Source: Streptococcus plurextorum DSM 22810 (GTDB lineage: Bacteria; Bacillota; Bacilli; Lactobacillales; Streptococcaceae). Taken from it: 64,000 nucleotides of DNA. The notes beneath the pieces were generated by a model. It was not told the origin of the DNA. It saw only the letters and a program-made list of their open reading frames with translations, and searched no databases. A program made the translations under genes and the position numbers. This document shows, piece after piece, positions 48,217 through 58,982 of this stretch (its first letter is position 1; each line of letters starts with the position of its first letter). The stretch covers positions 310,001-374,000 of the forward strand of contig NZ_AUIO01000001.1 in assembly GCF_000423745.1 (NCBI RefSeq). The letters run 5' to 3'.

Positions 48217-49345
48217 TTGCTACCCCCACAACTTCATTGTATCCAATAACTTGTACGTCTTCTGTACCATCCAATTCGACAGCTTCGCCAATCACAGCAC
48301 CTTCTCCAATAATGGCACGTGTAATCTTAGCACCTGCCTTAATGGTCACGCCACTCATGATAAAGCTATCTTTAATAACCGCTCCCTCTTCTACCTTGAC
48401 ATTAGCAGAAAGAATCGAGTGCTCCACTTGACCTGCCACAAAGCAGCCATCGACAACTAGCGAATCTTTCACTGAAGCGGTATCTGTGATAAAGTTTGGT
48501 GGTGCAATATGATTTTTGGAATAAATCTTCCAAGACCGATCGCGACTGTCCAAGGCATTATCTACAGCAATATACTCCATATTTGCTTCCCAGAGCGATT
48601 CAATGGTACCCACATCTTTCCAGTAACCCGAAAAATTGTAAGTATACACATTTTCACCAGACTCAAGGTAGGCAGGGATAACATGTTGCCCAAAGTCAGA
48701 CATATCAACCCCATTTTTCTCAGCATCCACTAGCATTTTGCGGAGTTTAGCCCAATCAAAAATGTAAATCCCCATTGAAGCCTTGGTGGATTTTGGATTG
48801 GCAGGCTTCTCCTCAAATTCAACAATACGATCATTTGAGTCGGTATTCATAATACCAAAACGGCTAGCTTCTTTAATTGGCACATCAATAACTGCTACGG
48901 TCAGACTCGCATGGTTATCCTTGTGAGTTTGAAGCATATCAGCATAATCCATCTTATAGATGTGATCTCCAGATAGAATAAGAACGTATTCTGGATTGAT
49001 GCTATCGATATAATCAATGTTTTGATAAATCGCATGGCTAGTCCCTAGAAACCATCTATTCCCCTCAGTCGCAGAATAGGGTTGTAGAATCGTTGCTCCA
49101 CTATCGATACCATCCAAGCCCCAAGAAGAACCATTTCCAATATGGCTATTAAGAGCAAGGGGTTGGTATTGGGTAATGACACCAACATGATTGATACCAG
49201 AATTGGCACAGTTAGATAGGGCAAAGTCTATAATTCGATAGCGGCCTCCAAACTGAACCGCTGGTTTAGCAATATTATGGGTGAGCTTGCCTAGACGTGT
49301 CCCTTGCCCACCGGCAAGGATAAGCGCTAACATGTCATTTTTCAT
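48206..49345 (-). CDS. glgC: Glucose-1-phosphate adenylyltransferase, catalytic subunit
   Basis: GlgC makes ADP-glucose from ATP and glucose-1-phosphate, the committed step of glycogen synthesis. The 379 residues show [15 protein letters not shown] (8-22), the catalytic region [11 protein letters not shown] (about 123-133) with its Asp, [13 protein letters not shown], and a C-terminal beta-helix ([20 protein letters not shown]). It lies between glgB (65-bp gap) and glgD. Confidence 0.96.
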   Translation of the reverse strand: MKNDMLALILAGGQGTRLGKLTHNIAKPAVQFGGRYRIIDFALSNCANSGINHVGVITQYQPLALNSHIGNGSSWGLDGIDSGATILQPYSATEGNRWFLGTSHAIYQNIDYIDSINPEYVLILSGDHIYKMDYADMLQTHKDNHASLTVAVIDVPIKEASRFGIMNTDSNDRIVEFEEKPANPKSTKASMGIYIFDWAKLRKMLVDAEKNGVDMSDFGQHVIPAYLESGENVYTYNFSGYWKDVGTIESLWEANMEYIAVDNALDSRDRSWKIYSKNHIAPPNFITDTASVKDSLVVDGCFVAGQVEHSILSANVKVEEGAVIKDSFIMSGVTIKAGAKITRAIIGEGAVIGEAVELDGTEDVQVIGYNEVVGVANED

Positions 49346-49410
49346 ATTTCTTCCTTTCTCAACTCATGAAATGCGGTGAAAAGTGTTCTTGCTTTTCAAG
49401 TTGATAACCT

Positions 49411-51285
49411 TTATTTTTTTAACCGACCTTTCAGTCGCCAAACACTTGCTCCCATTGCAGGTAGGGTAAAGCTAAGGGTTTGTTGATAATCCTTCCACTG
49501 TTCAGGGGAAGTCGTAGTGTCTGGATTAGTCTCTTTCCAAACCCCTCCGAAATCCTCCAACTCGGTATTCAAAACTTCTTCATAAATACCAGCTATTGGA
49601 ACACCTATCGTAAAGTTTGGGCGTTCAACAGGGGTCATATTGAAGACGCAAACTAAGAAGTCTCCTTTATCGTCTTTTCGAATAAAGGATAAAACCGATT
49701 CTGCTCGGTTGTCTGCATCAATGATATCAATACCGCTGTAAGTTTCGTCATTTTGCCACAAGGCTCTTTGATTTTTATAGAAAGCATTCAGCTGACTGGT
49801 AAACTCTTTCATTTTTAAGTTGAGTTGATCCTCTGAGGATAAGTCTCCCCATTCCAACTCATGATTGTATTTCCATTCTAAAAATTGGCCAAATTCAGAC
49901 CCCATGAACAATAATTTTTTTCCTGGATGACAGATTTGATAAGTGTAAAGACAACGCAGAGCTGCAAATTGATTGTAGCGATCGCCCCACATCTTGTGCA
50001 TCATTGATTTCTTGCCATGAACCACTTCATCATGGGAAAAGGGCAAGATAAAGCGTTCGTTAAAGGCGTACATGAAGCTAAAAGTAACCAAATTAAACTC
50101 GTATTGACGATAAATAGGATCGGTCTCGTAAAAACGAAGAATGTCGTTCATCCATCCCATATTCCACTTATAATCAAAACCCAATCCCTCTTCTGATAGA
50201 GAAGCCGTTATAGGGGTGTCCGCTGTTGATTCTTCTGCAATCATCATCACATCTGGATGCCTGTCTTTGATAATGCCATTTAAGCGACGTAAGAAATCAT
50301 AGCCTTCAATATTTCGATTGCCACCAAATTGATTTGGGGTCCACGGACCATCGTCATAGTCTCGGTAAAGCATATTAGATACTGCGTCAACCCTGATACC
50401 ATCAATGTGATAGTGCTCTATCCAGAAAAGAGCTGATGAAATCAAAAACGATTGCACCTGATTTTTCCCTAAATCAAAATTTAAGGCTCCCCAACGAACA
50501 TTCTTGGCCCTATCAGGATCCTGGTATTCAAAGGTCGGTGTGCCATCGAAGTAAGCTAAGGCATCGTCATTTTGGGTGAAGTGACCTGGCACCCAATCTA
50601 AAATAACACCAATATTGTGTTGATGACAGGTATCAACAAATGCTTGAAAATCTTTTGGACTGCCATAGCTATGTTCTAGAGCAAAATAGCCCATAAGCTG
50701 GTAACCCCAAGACATGTCAAGAGGGTGTGCCATAACAGGCATTAACTCCACGTGTGTGTAGTTCATTTCTACCAGATAAGGAATCAATTCTGCCGTTAAC
50801 TGCTTAAAGGTATATGGATTTCCTTGAATGTCCTTTTTCCAAGATCCTGGATGAAGCTCATAGATATTCAGCGGGCGTTTTCTAAACCCAAAGCGTTTCC
50901 GACGTCCTAGCCAGAGACCATCATGCCATTGATACTGAGGTAAGGGACTTAAAATAGCCGCTGTTCCTGGTCGTGCCTCAAAGGCTCTAGCAAAGGGATC
51001 AATCTTCTCGATCACTTGCCCATCTTGTCGCGTCACGAGGTATTTATATAATTGCCCGGTCTGTGCTTGAGAAACATAGCCCTCCCAAACACCAGCATCA
51101 TTTTTAGTCAAAAAAATCGGAGCATCCCGCCATTGGCTAAAATCACCAATAACTGCTATAGATTGGGCATGCGGTGCCCAGACACGAAAAAGGTAACCTT
51201 CCTCCTTTGCCTGTGCTCCAAAATAGAGATGGGCGTGAAAATTTTCTCCTATGCCAAATTGGTAAAGTCTATCGTTATCTTGCAT
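49411..51285 (-). CDS. glgB: 1,4-alpha-glucan branching enzyme
   Basis: A GH13 enzyme that forms alpha-1,6 branches in glycogen. The 624 residues have a CBM48 N-terminal domain (about 25-110), a catalytic barrel with [19 protein letters not shown] (nucleophile Asp) and IAEESTA (acid/base Glu), then [12 protein letters not shown], and a C-terminal beta domain. A strong GAGGGAGG Shine-Dalgarno precedes the ATG. The leader carries a promoter, a cre-like site and a terminator hairpin. First gene of glgBCDA. Confidence 0.96.
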   Translation of the reverse strand: MQDNDRLYQFGIGENFHAHLYFGAQAKEEGYLFRVWAPHAQSIAVIGDFSQWRDAPIFLTKNDAGVWEGYVSQAQTGQLYKYLVTRQDGQVIEKIDPFARAFEARPGTAAILSPLPQYQWHDGLWLGRRKRFGFRKRPLNIYELHPGSWKKDIQGNPYTFKQLTAELIPYLVEMNYTHVELMPVMAHPLDMSWGYQLMGYFALEHSYGSPKDFQAFVDTCHQHNIGVILDWVPGHFTQNDDALAYFDGTPTFEYQDPDRAKNVRWGALNFDLGKNQVQSFLISSALFWIEHYHIDGIRVDAVSNMLYRDYDDGPWTPNQFGGNRNIEGYDFLRRLNGIIKDRHPDVMMIAEESTADTPITASLSEEGLGFDYKWNMGWMNDILRFYETDPIYRQYEFNLVTFSFMYAFNERFILPFSHDEVVHGKKSMMHKMWGDRYNQFAALRCLYTYQICHPGKKLLFMGSEFGQFLEWKYNHELEWGDLSSEDQLNLKMKEFTSQLNAFYKNQRALWQNDETYSGIDIIDADNRAESVLSFIRKDDKGDFLVCVFNMTPVERPNFTIGVPIAGIYEEVLNTELEDFGGVWKETNPDTTTSPEQWKDYQQTLSFTLPAMGASVWRLKGRLKK

Positions 51286-51360
51286 GAAACCTCCCTCATC
51301 TCAATGATCATAAGCAAAGAACCCTATCTGTTTATTCCTTTGACTAATCAAATATTCGGA

Positions 51361-51399
51361 TAAAAAAACAGAGATAGGCTTTTAATAAAAGCCTATCTC
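51361..51399 (-). terminator. Intrinsic terminator in the leader of glgB
   Basis: A perfect 13-bp stem (GAGATAGGCTTTT with its complement) has a 3-nt loop, followed by TTTTTTT on the minus strand. It lies between the pulA/glgB promoter region and glgB, about 76 bp before the glgB ATG. It may end pulA transcripts or attenuate glgB. Confidence 0.8.
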
Positions 51400-51426
51400 A
51401 TTGTCAAAGTTCTCATTTTCAATTTA

Positions 51427-51440
51427 TGAAAACGCTTATT
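51427..51440. promoter_or_regulatory. cre-like CcpA site at the glgB promoter
   Basis: TGAAAACGCTTATT matches the cre consensus TGWAANCGNTNWCA except for the last bases. It overlaps the predicted transcription start of the promoter at 51447-51475, where CcpA would repress. Confidence 0.5.
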
Positions 51441-51446
51441 AATGAA

Positions 51447-51475
51447 ATTTTATCATAGTTTGCTCATTTTATCAA
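51447..51475 (-). promoter_or_regulatory. Promoter of the glgBCDA operon, overlapping the pulA 3' end
   Basis: The minus strand has -35 TTGATA (51470-51475, inside the last pulA codons), a 17-bp spacer and -10 TAAAAT (51447-51452). Confidence 0.6.
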
Positions 51476-53680
51476 CGAAATATTGAAAATTTTTTCATGA
51501 TTATTGAAAATTACCGAACATTTTTCCCTATCTTCCATCTGAACCACTAATTGACCACTGTTACTGTCTGCAGACTCAACAAAAACCTTATCTCGAATAT
51601 CCGAATAGGTTTGAAGAGACAGTAGCGCCAGGGTCTGTTTCAACTTAATCAGTTCTTTGATTTCTGCCACTAAATCGGAGTGTCTCGTGACAAGATTCCA
51701 ATCAACTTGGTTGACCTGATCCGGAGCATTGTAAGAATTCATAGCACGTTCTTTATCCGCCTCTGTTAGCTGACCATCGTGACCAGTTGGATAAAGTTTT
51801 GTTCTCATAAATTCCTGTCCTAGCTGCATAAAGCAGACGCCTTGCATGGTGAGATTCATAGCCGTAGCTAAAGCCACACGTTTCTTTCGAATTTTCTCAT
51901 CATCTTCTGGGTGTAAGGCCCACATGAGATCGTGGAGATTGTAGTTATCATGAGCCTCTACATAGTTGATGACCTGACTAGGACTAAGGTAAGGATTAAG
52001 CTCATCTGAGCCTAGAAATCCCTTGGCAAGGATATCTTCTGTTGCTTCGCCTGAAACAAAGCCCCGTTTAAAATCTCCATACACTTCCGCACCTTTGATG
52101 GCATTTCGGGTATCATCATTGAAAAATCCAATTCCTGGCAGCTGTTGTGCATTTCCTTTTTTAGCTTTCTTATCTGGAGACAGCCCTGTCCCCATATCCC
52201 ATCCCTCTCCATACATGAGAAGATTAGGGTCTATTTGATCCAGTGCAGAGCGGATAGCATTCATAGTCTCAACGTCATGAAGTCCCATCAAATCAAAACG
52301 AAAACCATCCACCCCGTATTCAGTGACCCAATAAAGCAAGGAGTCAATCATGTATTTGCGGAACATTTCCTTTTCAGAAGCCGTTTCGTTCCCACAGCCC
52401 GACCCATTTTGGAAGGTACCATCTGGGTTCATACGATAGTAATAGTCTGGGACCGTCAACTGAAATGCCGAATCACCCGTAGAGTAAGTATGATTGTAAA
52501 CAACATCCAAAATGACGCCAATTCCTGCGTCATGATAGGCCTGAATCACTTTTTTTAATTCTAAAATGCTTGTTGCAGGTTCATCTGGATTAGATGAAAA
52601 ACTCGATTCTGGCAGGTTATAATTCTCAGGATCGTAACCCCAGTTATAAGCATAGGACCCATCTTCTAAAAGGGTTTTGTGATGGTCAAAAACGGGCTGG
52701 AGCTGAACATAAGAATACCCCATTTCCTTAATATAGTCAAAGCCCGTAGCCTGACCGTATTGATTTTTGGTTCCTTCTTGACAAGCTCCAAGGAACTTGC
52801 CGCGTTTATCCTCATCAACTCCAGAAGTCGCTGACATGCTAAAATCTCGGATGTGCATTTCACAAATCACTGCACGGTTTGGATTGGACACCCGCCAAGG
52901 GGCTTCCTTGCCATGCTTAACCGCAAATCCTTCTGGGACTAAATCTTGACTGGAAATGATTACCGAACGCTTGCCATCTGCTGTTGCTGCGATAGCATAA
53001 GGATCTCGACTGTCCTTAAAGGTGCGTTTACGATAATGAATACGGTAGCTATAGGCTGTAAAATTATAATCACCTGGCAAGCTCAGGTACCAGACACCGT
53101 GATTATTTTCTTTGTGTCTATCTGGGTTGCGGTGTTGCCCACGTGTCATAGGATGAACAGAAGCCACACTCGCTTCTGTATTGGTTGAACTATATAAGAC
53201 CACTTCAACCAATTGGGCTGTGGGTGCCCATAAACGGAAATCTGTCGCTTCATGATGGTACTGAATGCCTAACCAACCATCAAAGCCCCATTCTCGATCA
53301 AAGGCTCTGCTATTGACTGCCATATCAAAAGCTCGTGGTTGGCGGCGCCCATAATGAGGGCTAGCCACCGCCGCTTGACGCGAATAATACACCTGTTCAT
53401 CACCATCAACCAACCAGACTTCTGTCTTCTCAAGGTTATGATACCGCGAAATGTTATAATCGCTTGTTTTTGAAGACCAATCATTTTTCTTAACTAACAG
53501 GGAAAGCTCGCCTAAGTAAGTGTCTGATGGAAAGCTCAATGTGGCCTTGACACCAAAGCTGTCAAATAAGGTAAAATAGGCATCTTGTCCCATCTGATCC
53601 TTTTGCCAACACCAGAGACTAAGTTCAAAATAATTCCCTTGTTTACTATGAAAATGAACAATCGTTGTATTAGTTTTCAT
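51464..53680 (-). CDS. pulA: Type I pullulanase, intracellular
   Basis: A GH13 debranching enzyme for alpha-1,6 links. The 738 residues have no signal peptide or LPXTG motif, unlike the large surface pullulanases of streptococci, so it acts in the cytoplasm on glycogen or imported dextrins. A CBM48-type domain (about 130-240) is followed by YNWGYDPENYNLPE, VILDVVYNHT, GFRFDLMG (nucleophile Asp), LMYGEGWDMG (acid/base Glu) and VEAHDNYNLHDL. Its ATG directly follows the stop of the lipid kinase gene, and glgB follows. This fits glycogen turnover. Confidence 0.95.
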   Translation of the reverse strand: MKTNTTIVHFHSKQGNYFELSLWCWQKDQMGQDAYFTLFDSFGVKATLSFPSDTYLGELSLLVKKNDWSSKTSDYNISRYHNLEKTEVWLVDGDEQVYYSRQAAVASPHYGRRQPRAFDMAVNSRAFDREWGFDGWLGIQYHHEATDFRLWAPTAQLVEVVLYSSTNTEASVASVHPMTRGQHRNPDRHKENNHGVWYLSLPGDYNFTAYSYRIHYRKRTFKDSRDPYAIAATADGKRSVIISSQDLVPEGFAVKHGKEAPWRVSNPNRAVICEMHIRDFSMSATSGVDEDKRGKFLGACQEGTKNQYGQATGFDYIKEMGYSYVQLQPVFDHHKTLLEDGSYAYNWGYDPENYNLPESSFSSNPDEPATSILELKKVIQAYHDAGIGVILDVVYNHTYSTGDSAFQLTVPDYYYRMNPDGTFQNGSGCGNETASEKEMFRKYMIDSLLYWVTEYGVDGFRFDLMGLHDVETMNAIRSALDQIDPNLLMYGEGWDMGTGLSPDKKAKKGNAQQLPGIGFFNDDTRNAIKGAEVYGDFKRGFVSGEATEDILAKGFLGSDELNPYLSPSQVINYVEAHDNYNLHDLMWALHPEDDEKIRKKRVALATAMNLTMQGVCFMQLGQEFMRTKLYPTGHDGQLTEADKERAMNSYNAPDQVNQVDWNLVTRHSDLVAEIKELIKLKQTLALLSLQTYSDIRDKVFVESADSNSGQLVVQMEDREKCSVIFNNHEKIFNISLIK

Positions 53681-54706
53681 TTATCCTTCTCCGTGCCCCT
53701 TTGCATAATCTTCTACTTCGTGAGCAAATTTTTGTGCAATCTCTTCAAGCTCACGCTCTTCTTCAGAAACGAGGGCACTGTCTGAAATGTCATCTGTATT
53801 TGCAAAGAATGTAATGTGGTTTTTTAGATTTCGCAGGTGAATCGGAGCATCTCCTCCATACTCACCATCCAGATTAATCATCATCTGTTGATCACTTTGC
53901 GGTTCAATGACAATCTGACTCGTCTTGAGATACTCTACACGAGGGTCACTGATGTGTTTGCCACCATTCACCATAAGGTGCACCAGATGAATCAGTTCCA
54001 GTAAATTAGCAGTTTTGACCAAAATCAAAGTAAACTTTCCATCGTCCAACTTAGCATCTGGCGCAATCCGTTCAAAACCGCCAACAGAATTGGTTATGGC
54101 GGCAAAGATTAAAGACACCTCTCCCTCAAAAACACCTTCATCATGACGAATGGTGACAGGAACCTTGCTAAGACGTGGTAAAAGTTCCACCCCCTTTGCC
54201 AAGTAGGCAAGATAGCCAAAGATTGTTTTTAGCTGGCTCGGCACGCTGTAAGTCAATTCAGTCAAACTTCCTGCTGCAGCAATATTGATAAAATAGCGAT
54301 TCTCATAAGCCAGACCAACATCCATAGCTAGTGTCTGCTCTTTTCCAATCATTTTCGCTGCTTCAATAGGATTCCCACGAGGAATCTTTAAAGCACGTGC
54401 AAAATCATTTGTGGTCCCCGTCGGAATAATGGCGACAGCAGGTCTTTTTTCTAAAGGGGCGATTCCATTAACCACTTCATTGATGGTGCCATCGCCGCCA
54501 GCAGCAATGACCAAATCAAACCCTGCTAAGCCAGCACGTCTGGCCTCGTCTCTAGCAGAATGTTCTTCTGCTGTTGTTTGAAAAGCGGATGTTTCATAAC
54601 CAAAACCTTCTAGGATATCTAAGACTTCGGCCACATGTTTTTTCATGATTTCTTGCCCCGATGTCGGATTGTAAATCAGACGGGCACGTTGTCGTCTTTC
54701 TACCAT
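53681..54706 (-). CDS. Diacylglycerol kinase family lipid kinase (DgkB/YtlR type)
   Basis: A soluble lipid kinase of 341 residues. The ATP-binding motif GGDGT is at 70-74, preceded by IYNPTSG (11-17). IIPTGTTNDFARAL (about 93-106) and NLDGEYGGDAP near the C-terminus complete the catalytic signature. Homologues such as S. aureus DgkB phosphorylate diacylglycerol and recycle it from lipoteichoic acid synthesis. The gene is 9 bp after ligA and abuts pulA, so it is part of a ligA-dgk-pulA transcript, an arrangement with no obvious shared pathway. Confidence 0.9.
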   Translation of the reverse strand: MVERRQRARLIYNPTSGQEIMKKHVAEVLDILEGFGYETSAFQTTAEEHSARDEARRAGLAGFDLVIAAGGDGTINEVVNGIAPLEKRPAVAIIPTGTTNDFARALKIPRGNPIEAAKMIGKEQTLAMDVGLAYENRYFINIAAAGSLTELTYSVPSQLKTIFGYLAYLAKGVELLPRLSKVPVTIRHDEGVFEGEVSLIFAAITNSVGGFERIAPDAKLDDGKFTLILVKTANLLELIHLVHLMVNGGKHISDPRVEYLKTSQIVIEPQSDQQMMINLDGEYGGDAPIHLRNLKNHITFFANTDDISDSALVSEEERELEEIAQKFAHEVEDYAKGHGEG

Positions 54707-54715
54707 TTTTACTTC

Positions 54716-56686
<1,971 letters not shown>

Positions 56687-56710
56687 TTATCATATTTTCA
56701 TCTAGGGCAA

Positions 56711-56740
56711 AGAAAAAACTCACTCCCACGGGGAATGAGC
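56711..56740 (-). terminator. Terminator of the DUF805 gene
   Basis: CTCATTCCC pairs with GGGAGTGAG across a 3-nt loop, followed by TTTTTT on the minus strand, 15 bp past the stop codon. Confidence 0.85.
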
Positions 56741-56754
56741 TGTGCTTTATCGTC

Positions 56755-57261
56755 TTAGACGATTTCTGAATTGACTTCTGCTTCACTCTTGCTTGGCTGA
56801 ACCAAAAGTACCAAACGAGCAATGTGGAAGCCCAATGAAATGAAGGCACCCAAACCAGGTACTAATAAACTAAGGAAGGCACCTAAGTTCAAGAAAATGA
56901 GTGCCCAGCTAAAGCCTGCATCACGGTAACGACGTACTTCCAAAGCCAAGTTTGGAAGCAGAGTTGCCAACCACCAAATAAGACCGATGATGAGAAGGGG
57001 AACTAACCCACTAAAAACATCCAAAAACAAGGTCATAATTTCCTGAGATGACATATAGTCTATAGCCTCAGGTGTTTCAAAAAGTTCCGGATGGCTCGCA
57101 ACTAGTCCCACAATTTTTGTGATATAAATCCCAAAAAAGATAATGGTAAACGGCAAACTAACGAGGAAATTACAAAGAACAACCCACCAAAAATCGGCAC
57201 GTGTTGATTTGCCTTCAAAGGCAGCGTATTTAGTCCAATACTTTTTATAAGCTTGTAGCAT
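56755..57261 (-). CDS. DUF805 membrane protein
   Basis: A 168-residue integral membrane protein of the DUF805 family. Signature pieces are YAAFEGKSTRADFWW (about 12-26) and RRYRDAGFSWAL (about 109-120). Three to four membrane segments lie near 27-50, 85-105 and 118-152. No biochemical function is known for the family. It is monocistronic with a terminator, between ligA and the two-component system. Confidence 0.87.
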   Translation of the reverse strand: MLQAYKKYWTKYAAFEGKSTRADFWWVVLCNFLVSLPFTIIFFGIYITKIVGLVASHPELFETPEAIDYMSSQEIMTLFLDVFSGLVPLLIIGLIWWLATLLPNLALEVRRYRDAGFSWALIFLNLGAFLSLLVPGLGAFISLGFHIARLVLLVQPSKSEAEVNSEIV

Positions 57262-57331
57262 GATAGTCTCCTTAAAAATAATATCTTAGATATTGTACCA
57301 TATTTTTAAGAGAAATGCCCAATTTTTTTCA

Positions 57332-58279
57332 TCAATCGACGCTTTTAAAAATGGTGACAACCGTCCCTTGGTCCAGCTGACTCGCTACAGAAATAGAAAG
57401 CCCGAGCTGATCTAAGACCTGCTTGGTCATATAAAGCCCAAACCCCGAGGCTTTTTGATGTTCGTGCCCGTTATACCCTGTAAAGCCTTCTTCAAAAAGT
57501 CTTGGAAGATCTTCTGGTAATATGCCAATCCCTGTATCCGAAATCTCAAGGCAAGAATCCCTTAATCGCACCATGATGTGTCCACCGGTTGGCGTGTATT
57601 TAATCGCATTGTCAAGCACTTGAGATAGGGCAAAAGAGAGCCATTTTTTGTCTGACTTAAGTTGCCAATCACCTTGGCAATCAAAAGAGAGGTTTTTATG
57701 GATAAAAAGCAGACGATTTTTCTTGACCAGTTGCCGAACCAATTGACTAACAGCGACTTCTTCAAAACGAAAATCATCATTGTTATGAGCAAATTTTAAA
57801 TAGGTCAAAAGATTTTCTAAGTAGCGTTCTACATGTAGGACTTGTTGGTTCACATCTGCCGGATTGAGCTGATTGGTCTGAGCCATAAGCGAGATGGCAG
57901 ACAGCGGAACTTTCATCTGATGCGCCCACATCTGAATCATCGCCTTTTGATTTTTCACTTGTTTTTGACTCTGAAAAATGGCTTGCGCAGACAAGCGCTC
58001 TCGCTCTGACAACGCCTGTTGATACGCTTTATCCAAAGGACTCGTTAGCTCTGCTATTTCATCTAATTCCCTAAAGGTCCTAAGGAGAAGCATCTGCTTA
58101 CGGAAAAAATAGAAATGAACACTCCCAGCCCCAAATAGAAAACTAAGGTTGAAGAGCAAGGTCATCGTAAAGTAAGACAGAGGAAGATGGTAGAGCCAAA
58201 ACGGTAGGAAAAATCCCAACATCAATAAGATATAAATCAGGTACCACATTTTATATTGTCTAAAATAAAGAACAATCAT
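57332..58279 (-). CDS. BceS-type sensor histidine kinase
   Basis: A 315-residue intramembrane-sensing kinase with two membrane segments (about 12-29 and 36-58) and almost no extracellular loop. The phosphoacceptor is His120 in WAHQMKVPLSAI, and the ATPase domain shows DNAIKYTP, SDTGIGI and GFGLYMTK. Such BceS/MbrD kinases do not sense peptides themselves but read flux through a BceAB transporter. Its ATG overlaps the regulator stop by 4 bp. The transporter genes lie immediately upstream. Inducers such as bacitracin or lantibiotics are likely by family. Confidence 0.9.
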   Translation of the reverse strand: MIVLYFRQYKMWYLIYILLMLGFFLPFWLYHLPLSYFTMTLLFNLSFLFGAGSVHFYFFRKQMLLLRTFRELDEIAELTSPLDKAYQQALSERERLSAQAIFQSQKQVKNQKAMIQMWAHQMKVPLSAISLMAQTNQLNPADVNQQVLHVERYLENLLTYLKFAHNNDDFRFEEVAVSQLVRQLVKKNRLLFIHKNLSFDCQGDWQLKSDKKWLSFALSQVLDNAIKYTPTGGHIMVRLRDSCLEISDTGIGILPEDLPRLFEEGFTGYNGHEHQKASGFGLYMTKQVLDQLGLSISVASQLDQGTVVTIFKSVD

Positions 58280-58938
58280 TTGATCACGTACCCCACTCCT
58301 CGAATGGTATGAATGTAGTCAAAGCCAATCTCCTGAACTTTTTTGCGAAGCCTGGTCATGTTAACGTTGAGCGTATTTTGGTTGATAAAGTCCTCTGATT
58401 CCCAGAGCTTTTCTAGAATAGCTTCCTTGCTGACCACTTGGCCACTGTGGGACAATAGCAAAGCTAACATTTTACTTTCCGTTGGCGAAAGATGAATTTG
58501 CTCCTGTCCTTTGAGTAATACACCTTCCCTGCTCAATTCAAATCCCATAAAGCTCAATTCATCTGATGAAAAATGCTTGGAACGTCGTAAGAGTGCTGAA
58601 ATTTTAGCTTCTAGCAACCCTAAAGAGAAAGGTTTTGCCAGATAATCATCACCTCCCATATCTAGAGCCATGACCATGTTCATCTCATCATCACTGGAAG
58701 AGATAAAAATGATAGGCACGGTCGATTGCTTTCTGATTTCTGTCGTCCAATAAAAACCATTAAAGTACGGGAGGGTGATGTCCATCAAAATCAAATCAGG
58801 ATTGACCGCTTCTAACTCTTGCTTCACCGCACGAAAATTGGTCACCTGATAAACATCATAATGCTCTTTTAAGTGATTCTTCAGAAGGCTGACAATGGTT
58901 TCGTCATCTTCCACGATAAAAATGCTATGTTTTTCCAT
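58276..58938 (-). CDS. BceR-type response regulator
   Basis: An OmpR-family regulator of 220 residues from the ATG at 58938; a longer frame needs TTG at 58956. The receiver domain has acidic DD at 11-12, phospho-acceptor Asp53 (LILMDITLP) and a conserved Lys in AKPFSLG. The winged-helix domain ends FDYIHTIRGVGYVIK. It is paired with the kinase and, by family, activates the transporter promoter. The perfect TTACA-N4-TGTAA site at 62162-62175 is its likely target. Confidence 0.9.
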   Translation of the reverse strand: MEKHSIFIVEDDETIVSLLKNHLKEHYDVYQVTNFRAVKQELEAVNPDLILMDITLPYFNGFYWTTEIRKQSTVPIIFISSSDDEMNMVMALDMGGDDYLAKPFSLGLLEAKISALLRRSKHFSSDELSFMGFELSREGVLLKGQEQIHLSPTESKMLALLLSHSGQVVSKEAILEKLWESEDFINQNTLNVNMTRLRKKVQEIGFDYIHTIRGVGYVIK

Positions 58939-58952
58939 AAGAGTATTGTAAC

Positions 58953-58982
58953 ACAAAAAAGTAGCGACGAGCGCTACTTTCC
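58953..58982 (-). terminator. Terminator between the transporter and two-component genes
   Basis: AAAGTAGCG pairs with CGCTACTTT, followed by a T-run on the minus strand. It starts right after the permease stop, so the two-component genes need read-through or their own promoter (TGTTACAAT, hexamer about 58945-58950). Confidence 0.75.

Noticed and set aside
48098..48460. 120-residue plus-strand ORF
   Set aside because: Antisense to the glgD/glgC junction; both glg genes are clear.
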